Below, piece by piece: positions 62,378-64,000 of a DNA stretch of 64,000 nt. A program made the translations under genes and the position numbers. Position 1 is the stretch's first letter. Each line of letters opens with the position of its first letter. The notes under the pieces were generated by a model that saw only the letters and a list, made by a program, of their open reading frames with translations, was not told the origin of the DNA and made no database searches. Source of the stretch: Chlamydiia bacterium (lineage in GTDB: Bacteria; Chlamydiota; Chlamydiia; Chlamydiales; GCA-2402025); NCBI GenBank assembly GCA_030427725.1, contig JAUICV010000001.1, positions 496,001-560,000 on the forward strand, in the 5' to 3' direction.

Positions 62378-63928
62378 TTAACCCTGCGAATTTTTTAGTT
62401 TTTCATGGATTTGAGTCCATACTAATTGGGCATGTTCTCTTGAGGTTTTATTTTCCAATTTTTTCATTAATTTGTGAATTTGCTGTGTTTGCGAACATCC
62501 TTTTTGAATAAGGATAAAAATGAGTAAAGATAGACATTGGGTAGCAGAGCCTGAAGAATTCATTCCATATAGGTGAAGGCAGTTGTGATAAACAAATTCA
62601 ACAACTCTAGAATCAACCTTCTTGTATAAAAGTATATGAAGCCCTAAGAATATTTGTACACAGCGGCTTTCTTGAGATAAAAGCTCATACAATAATGTAT
62701 CAAGCTCTCCGGCTTCAAAATATTTTATTGCTTCATCATAATTGTTATAAAATTTCACCATTTTAGTTAAACTCAAACGACTTTGATGCGTTAATGTAAA
62801 TTCATTTGAAAGACAATTCCATGAGTTCTGTTTTAGAAAACATTCTAGAAGTTCCTTTAAACGCTTATCAAAATCTTGCTGATGATGGTAAGTGTCCCTG
62901 TGGTTCTTGCCAGGCTTAAATTTAAAGAGGTCCATAGCTCTGGAGAACAGTTCAATATTTTTAGAACCTTGATCAGAGCCTGATAGGTTTTGAACCCTAT
63001 CCATTTGTATTTGGTCTTGAAGTTTTTTCAAGTATTTAAATTGGATAGAATGTCTTTGTGCTAGATTATGATTTAAATAGGTGATTTCAAAAAATCTTTC
63101 CACATCAGAGTACATATGGAAAGTGAATACAGAACCTTCCTGGGAATAGAAGGATAAAAGATGTGTTGCTATCTTGTGACATAGTTGACTTCTGGGCGTT
63201 GAGGGCAGGCCTGATACGATGTCAATGGAAGCTTGAATTAAACCAAAATTATAAAAGCTGTGTGGTTTATACCTTGAGTTTCCGGAAAATGAGCGCGAGA
63301 CTAAAGAATGGCCCTCGCTTTCTTCGCAAAATACAAGTTTTTTAATGCGGATAATTTCAGGTTTTGAAATTGGTTTTGAAAATTTCATATGTTGATAGCG
63401 TTGTACTATAGAGGGGATAGTGTCAAGAAGGGTATACAATTTTTGGAAGCTGCAGTACGAGTGGAAATTCCCAGGATAACGAAGAGTTTCTAGTTGTTGA
63501 GGTGCGTTTAATTCACTAATCGTGCCAGCGGATTTCACCAATGATGATAGGGGTAATTGATTAAAAAAGGAGCCAGCCCAGTGACCCACTTTAAAAAACG
63601 TCTGGGTTAATGAAGTTAAGCTGGTAGCTGTTTTGCGATTTTGGAGATAAAAAACTTGGTAGTTCCGTATTTTGTCCGTTTGCTTAGGATCTTGTTTTAA
63701 CGCATTCATTAAAATGTTTAAAAGGCATTCTATTTTATGATTTTGTAGATCAGAAGTATAAGCATTCACTTGAGTATGCATAGATTTGGATGTTGTAGAT
63801 AGATTAACGACATCCTTAAAATCTAAATACCTACAAATATTACCAAAAACTTCTGAACCGATACTCCTAAATCCAGGGATTAATGGCTGATGGCTGATCT
63901 GTATACTTGAAGAAACTGTTGTGGACAT
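62378..63928 (-). CDS. F-box-like protein 2 (paralogue)
   Basis: 516-residue paralogue of the neighbour. It begins M-S-T-T-V-S-S and has I-G-S-E-V-F-G-N-I-C-R-Y-L-D-F-K-D-V-V-N-L-S-T-T-S-K-S-M (about residues 24-52), again an F-box. AAGGTGA precedes the ATG. Other shared blocks include L-T-Q-T-F-F-K-V-G-H-W and the L-R-Y-P-G-N-F-H-S-Y section. It lacks the Lys/Arg C-terminal signal seen in copy 1. Tandem duplication with divergence is evident. No signal peptide. Confidence 0.7.
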   Translation of the reverse strand: MSTTVSSSIQISHQPLIPGFRSIGSEVFGNICRYLDFKDVVNLSTTSKSMHTQVNAYTSDLQNHKIECLLNILMNALKQDPKQTDKIRNYQVFYLQNRKTATSLTSLTQTFFKVGHWAGSFFNQLPLSSLVKSAGTISELNAPQQLETLRYPGNFHSYCSFQKLYTLLDTIPSIVQRYQHMKFSKPISKPEIIRIKKLVFCEESEGHSLVSRSFSGNSRYKPHSFYNFGLIQASIDIVSGLPSTPRSQLCHKIATHLLSFYSQEGSVFTFHMYSDVERFFEITYLNHNLAQRHSIQFKYLKKLQDQIQMDRVQNLSGSDQGSKNIELFSRAMDLFKFKPGKNHRDTYHHQQDFDKRLKELLECFLKQNSWNCLSNEFTLTHQSRLSLTKMVKFYNNYDEAIKYFEAGELDTLLYELLSQESRCVQIFLGLHILLYKKVDSRVVEFVYHNCLHLYGMNSSGSATQCLSLLIFILIQKGCSQTQQIHKLMKKLENKTSREHAQLVWTQIHEKLKNSQG

Positions 63929-64000
63929 TTGTCACCTTTATCCCTTATATAAATTTCAATATTTATGTTCTTAACGAAAAAAAACAGGTTGAGTGTAGTA

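Overview
The window looks like a chromosomal segment of an intracellular bacterium of the phylum Chlamydiota, most likely an environmental ('Chlamydia-like') lineage rather than a Chlamydia species. I infer this from a combination of families. There is a short RodZ of the chlamydial type, a Pkn1-type kinase fused to an FGE-sulfatase domain, an ATP/ADP (NTT) translocase and a DhnA-type aldolase. There is also an autotransporter, an Inc-like protein with a bilobed hydrophobic domain, and eukaryote-like F-box and leucine-rich-repeat modules. The DNA is AT-rich by eye (not counted). No rRNA, tRNA, insertion sequence, prophage or CRISPR array was recognised, no stretch above about 300 bases lacks a gene, and coding density is high on both strands.

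Layout. 0.2-5 kb: an autotransporter whose beta-barrel is cut by an in-frame TGA, three small unrecognised genes, and rodZ. 5-9 kb: a kinase/phosphatase pair that overlaps at TAATG, then ispH. 8.7-14.1 kb: a complete oppABCDF peptide-uptake operon on the minus strand. 14.3-17.3 kb: two tandem paralogues of an unknown Cys-motif family, the second carrying a G8 tract. 17.3-24.9 kb: DhnA aldolase, a giant AsmA/TamB-like envelope protein, a membrane adenylate cyclase and a GIN-domain secreted protein. 24.9-30.9 kb: potassium channel, glmS, a methyltransferase, a short MgtE-like transporter and a GadC-like antiporter. 31-39.9 kb: a beta-lactamase-fold protein without its catalytic residues, a secreted repeat protein, umuDC, an NSS symporter, an LtaS-like sulfatase fused to LRRs, and a Cas4/RecB-like nuclease. 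40-48.6 kb: an Inc-like protein, a PagL-like lipid A deacylase, hydrolases, the NTT translocase and a divergent SpeD homologue. 48.6-58.4 kb: LD-carboxypeptidase, two tandem outer-membrane barrels, an MFS transporter, a stand-alone LigD polymerase domain followed by SpeD, and a second GadC-like antiporter. 58.5-64 kb: an acidic low-complexity protein, a small lipoprotein and two paralogous F-box proteins.

How it fits together. Many genes serve uptake from a host (opp, NTT, NSS, MFS, two amino-acid antiporters, MgtE) or the envelope and peptidoglycan (RodZ, GlmS, LD-carboxypeptidase, AsmA-like, PagL, LtaS-like, barrels). Another group looks host-directed or regulatory (F-box pair, LRR fusion, Cys-motif pair, Inc-like protein, kinase/phosphatase, adenylate cyclase). 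The most unusual material is the pair of SpeD homologues, one with an apparent signal peptide and one divergent with a secreted neighbour; the tandem Cys-motif genes with their homopolymer tracts; the sulfatase-LRR fusion; the F-box pair; and the interrupted autotransporter.
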